7,769 nucleotides of DNA from Pseudomonadota bacterium. Lineage in GTDB: Bacteria; Pseudomonadota; Alphaproteobacteria; Caulobacterales; Caulobacteraceae. Positions 5,946 to 7,769 of this stretch are shown one piece after another (position 1 is the stretch's first letter; every line of letters starts with the position of its first letter). The DNA is taken from positions 1 to 7,769 of the forward strand of contig JAEYTM010000231.1 in NCBI GenBank assembly GCA_023434015.1. The letters are read 5' to 3'. Under the pieces are notes generated by a model that was not told the DNA's origin, made no database searches, and saw only the letters and a program-made list of their open reading frames with translations. The position numbers and the translations under genes were made by a program.

Positions 5946-5987
5946 CCCCCTCCGGCCCTCCGGCCACCTCCCCAGAAGGGAGGATCG
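5946..5987. repeat. GC-rich palindromic intergenic element
   Basis: The stretch holds a tandem duplication of CTCCGGCC (5950-5957, 5958-5965), then a perfect hairpin CCTCCC-CAGAA-GGGAGG (5967-5983) ending in ATCG. From memory, elements with a CCCCTCCG start, a central palindrome and a closing GGGAGGAT are scattered between genes in Caulobacterales and relatives. Only one copy is present here, so its repeat status is inferred. It sits between convergent genes and could end either transcript. The remaining bases of the 5874-5995 gap hold no gene. Confidence 0.4.
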
Positions 5988-5995
5988 TGACCGCG

Positions 5996-6904
5996 CTAAC
6001 GCCCTTCGCGCAGGGCGTTGTGGACGTCGGTGGCGGCGATGGCGCCCTCGCCGGCGGCGGTGGAGATCTGGTTGAGGCCGCGCACCAGGTCGCCGGCGGC
6101 GTAGAGACCGGGCACGGAGGTCTCCTGGTGGTCGCCGACGAACAGCCGGCGGGCGTCGTCGAGCCGGGCGCCGGCCCTGATCGCCAGGTCGGCGCGCGGC
6201 GTTACGCCCAGCGCGGAATAGACGCTGTCGAACTCGCGCGGCTGGCCGGGGGCGAAGCAGAGGGCGCTGATCCGGCGATTGTCGAGCACGACGCTGTGCA
6301 GGCCGGTTTCGATCAGCTCGACGCCGGCCGTCTGCAGCCGGGCGCGCATCGGCGCCGACAGGGCGTCGGGAACGCCGACATGGACGAGGCTGACCCGGTC
6401 GGACCAGGTGGTGAGGAAGATCGCCTCGGCCGCCGCGTGGTCGTCTGCGCCGATGACGCCGACCCGCTGGCCGCTGACCTCGAAGCCATCGCAGATCGGA
6501 CAGATGCGGATCAGGCCCTTGGCGACCGCGGTCTCCAGGTCGGGCAGCGGCAGGGGATTGTCGACCACGCCGGTGGCGAGGATCACCTTGTGCGCGAAGA
6601 GCGGCCGGCCGGCGAAGCTGAGGCGGAAGTGGCGGCCCTCGGGCTGCAGGTCCTCGACCACGCCAGTGCGGAGCTGCGCGCCATAGGCCTCCGCCTGGGC
6701 GCGCATGCGGGCCAGCAGGGTCTTGCCGCGGACCCCCTTGGGGAAGCCGGGGTGATTGTGGCTGCGCGGAATCCAGGCGGCCCGGCTGGCGCCCGACTCC
6801 AGCACCACGAAGTCGCGGCGGAAGCGGGCCAGGTAGATGGCCGCGGTGAGGCCGGCGGGCCCCGCGCCGACCACGACGCAGTCTAGAATCCGGGTTTCGG
6901 TCAT
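5996..6904 (-). CDS. Thioredoxin reductase-like FAD-dependent oxidoreductase with CPICDG redox motif
   Basis: A 302-residue soluble flavoprotein with the fold and length of low-molecular-weight thioredoxin reductase. The FAD motif Gly13-Ala-Gly-Pro-Ala-Gly18 comes first, with Glu36 placed to hold the FAD ribose. The redox pair is Cys135-Pro-Ile-Cys138-Asp-Gly, at almost the same position as in E. coli TrxB. The second FAD contact, Ala-Ala-Gly-Asp, is near the C-terminus and is followed by Gln-Ile-Ser-Thr-Ala-Ala-Gly-Glu-Gly. The nucleotide-binding loop is odd: Gly152-Ala-Asp-Asp-His-Ala replaces the usual GGGxSA, and the His-Arg-Arg motif that reads the NADPH phosphate is absent. It is therefore probably not the housekeeping reductase; it may use another electron donor or act as a dithiol oxidase. 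I start at ATG 6904; a TTG at 6916 is in frame but has no good ribosome site. It lies 42 bases after the TadC-like gene on the same strand, with no clear functional tie. Confidence 0.82.
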   Translation of the reverse strand: MTETRILDCVVVGAGPAGLTAAIYLARFRRDFVVLESGASRAAWIPRSHNHPGFPKGVRGKTLLARMRAQAEAYGAQLRTGVVEDLQPEGRHFRLSFAGRPLFAHKVILATGVVDNPLPLPDLETAVAKGLIRICPICDGFEVSGQRVGVIGADDHAAAEAIFLTTWSDRVSLVHVGVPDALSAPMRARLQTAGVELIETGLHSVVLDNRRISALCFAPGQPREFDSVYSALGVTPRADLAIRAGARLDDARRLFVGDHQETSVPGLYAAGDLVRGLNQISTAAGEGAIAATDVHNALREGR

Positions 6905-6946
6905 GACCTCAGCCAACGCGCCGCCCGGGCCGGCGATCCCTCGACA

Positions 6947-7769
6947 CTACTGGCCGGCGAAAATCTTCGACACCCGGAAGGCGGCGGGCAACATCAACGC
7001 CCCCACCAGGCAGGGGAAGATGAACAGGATCAGCGGCACGGTGAGTTTGGCGGACAGGGCCAGCGCCTTCTCCTCCGCCCGCAGCATGCGGCGCTGGCGC
7101 ATGTCGCGGGAGAAGATCGACAGGGTCTCGCCGAGGCTGGTGCCCATCTCCTCGGCCTGGCGCAGCATGGTGGCCAGGGCGCGGGCGTCCTCGATGCCCA
7201 GGCGGTCGGCGAAACCGGCCCAGGCGTCCTTGCGGGCCCGGCCGGCGCGCAGCTCCAGCACCAGGAAGCGCAGGTGGACGGCGAGCGTCGGATAGCGCCG
7301 GACCAGTTCGTCGGTGACGCGGGTGACCGAGGCGTCGAGGCTCAGACCCGCCTCCACCGAGGCGACGAGCAGGTCCAGCAGGTCCGGAAAGCCCTCGGCA
7401 TATTCCTGCTCGCGGGTCTGGCGGCGGGCCTTGAGGACCTGCTCAGGCCCGAGGACCGCCGCCCCGGCGAGCACCGCGGCCAGGGTCACGCCGCCCATGC
7501 CGCCCTGGCCGCCGACGATCATCGGCAGCAGCAGCAGCACCCCGCCGGTCGCGACGGTGAGCGCCGCCGCCTTGACCCCCAGATAGATCACCGGCGCCTC
7601 GCGGTTGTAGAAGCCGGCCTGCATCAGCCGGGTGCGCAGCACCGACAGCCTGGCGGGGTCGCGCACCGCGCTCTGCTGACCGAGGCGGCGGACGCCGGCC
7701 AGGAGCTGGGCAAGGATCAGGCCGCCGGCCGGAGGCGGCGTCTGGCCGGGGCGCCGGGCGGCGTCCGGC
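6947..7769 (-). CDS. tadC: TadC-like (CpaH) type II secretion F-domain inner-membrane protein of the Tad/Flp pilus, partial at the N-terminus
   Basis: The visible 273 residues run from the window edge with no stop, so the true start lies outside. A GTG at 7664-7666 could open a shorter frame, but the sequence before it (Ala-Gly-Gly-Leu-Ile-Leu-Ala-Gln-Leu-Leu) reads as normal coding. In order: a cytoplasmic Leu-Arg-Thr-Arg-Leu-Met-Gln-Ala-Gly-Phe segment, two membrane spans (about 60-83 and 90-110), the T2SSF domain beginning at Phe-Pro-Asp-Leu-Leu-Asp-Leu-Leu with Val-Glu-Ala-Gly-Leu-Ser-Leu, the Gln-Ala-Glu-Glu-Met-Gly-Thr-Ser-Leu turn, the basic Met-Arg-x-x-Arg-x-x-Arg-Ala-Glu-Glu-Lys-Ala stretch, and a final span before the C-terminus. 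These C-terminal features are typical of TadC more than its paralogue TadB. Together they form the platform that couples the TadA ATPase to pilin assembly. The rest of a tad/cpa cluster would be expected beyond the right edge. Confidence 0.87.
   Translation of the reverse strand, partial: PDAARRPGQTPPPAGGLILAQLLAGVRRLGQQSAVRDPARLSVLRTRLMQAGFYNREAPVIYLGVKAAALTVATGGVLLLLPMIVGGQGGMGGVTLAAVLAGAAVLGPEQVLKARRQTREQEYAEGFPDLLDLLVASVEAGLSLDASVTRVTDELVRRYPTLAVHLRFLVLELRAGRARKDAWAGFADRLGIEDARALATMLRQAEEMGTSLGETLSIFSRDMRQRRMLRAEEKALALSAKLTVPLILFIFPCLVGALMLPAAFRVSKIFAGQ

Noticed and set aside
5987..6886. A plus-strand open frame of about 299 codons opposite the flavoprotein gene
   Set aside because: It mirrors the minus-strand gene, is low in complexity and shows no family features, whereas the minus strand carries intact FAD and CxxC motifs.

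Overview
The window is very GC-rich chromosomal DNA (about 70% by eye) with strong G/C preference at third codon positions. It most resembles an alphaproteobacterium of the Caulobacterales (Caulobacter/Phenylobacterium type). Supporting signs are an HWE-type sensor kinase, a TadC-like pilus platform protein, a pair of TPM-domain genes and a GC-rich palindromic intergenic repeat of a style common in that group. The taxonomic call is an inference, since there is no rRNA or other marker. I see no tRNA, rRNA, CRISPR array, insertion sequence, phage gene or attachment site.

Left part (1-2659, plus strand): the last codons of an upstream gene, probably a YgcG-type TPM-domain protein, overlap a second, membrane-anchored TPM-domain gene by TGATG. 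An inverted repeat follows, then a soluble PAS-HWE histidine kinase whose start is uncertain, then a classical short-chain dehydrogenase/reductase.

Middle part (2680-5873): this is the clearest functional unit. Two minus-strand genes six bases apart encode an NAD-dependent oxidoreductase of the saccharopine dehydrogenase/lysine 6-dehydrogenase superfamily and an antiquitin-type (ALDH7) aldehyde dehydrogenase. A divergent Lrp/AsnC-family regulator shares their 119-base control region, which carries a perfect inverted repeat, a direct repeat and an ideal Shine-Dalgarno sequence. Together they are best read as a lysine-to-2-aminoadipate catabolic module: lysine (or saccharopine) to allysine/piperideine-6-carboxylate, then to 2-aminoadipate.

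Right part (5874-7769): a 122-base intergenic stretch with two hairpins separates the regulator from a convergent minus-strand gene for a small thioredoxin-reductase-like flavoprotein. It keeps the redox CxxC but has an eroded NADPH-binding motif. Upstream of it on the same strand is the C-terminal portion of a TadC-like (CpaH) inner-membrane protein of the Tad/Flp pilus machine, whose frame stays open to the window edge.

Most of the region is ordinary core-genome content. The points most worth a second look are the true chemistry of the lysine module, its regulatory region, the inverted repeat spanning one possible kinase start, and the atypical flavoprotein. I found no convincing undescribed multi-gene system.
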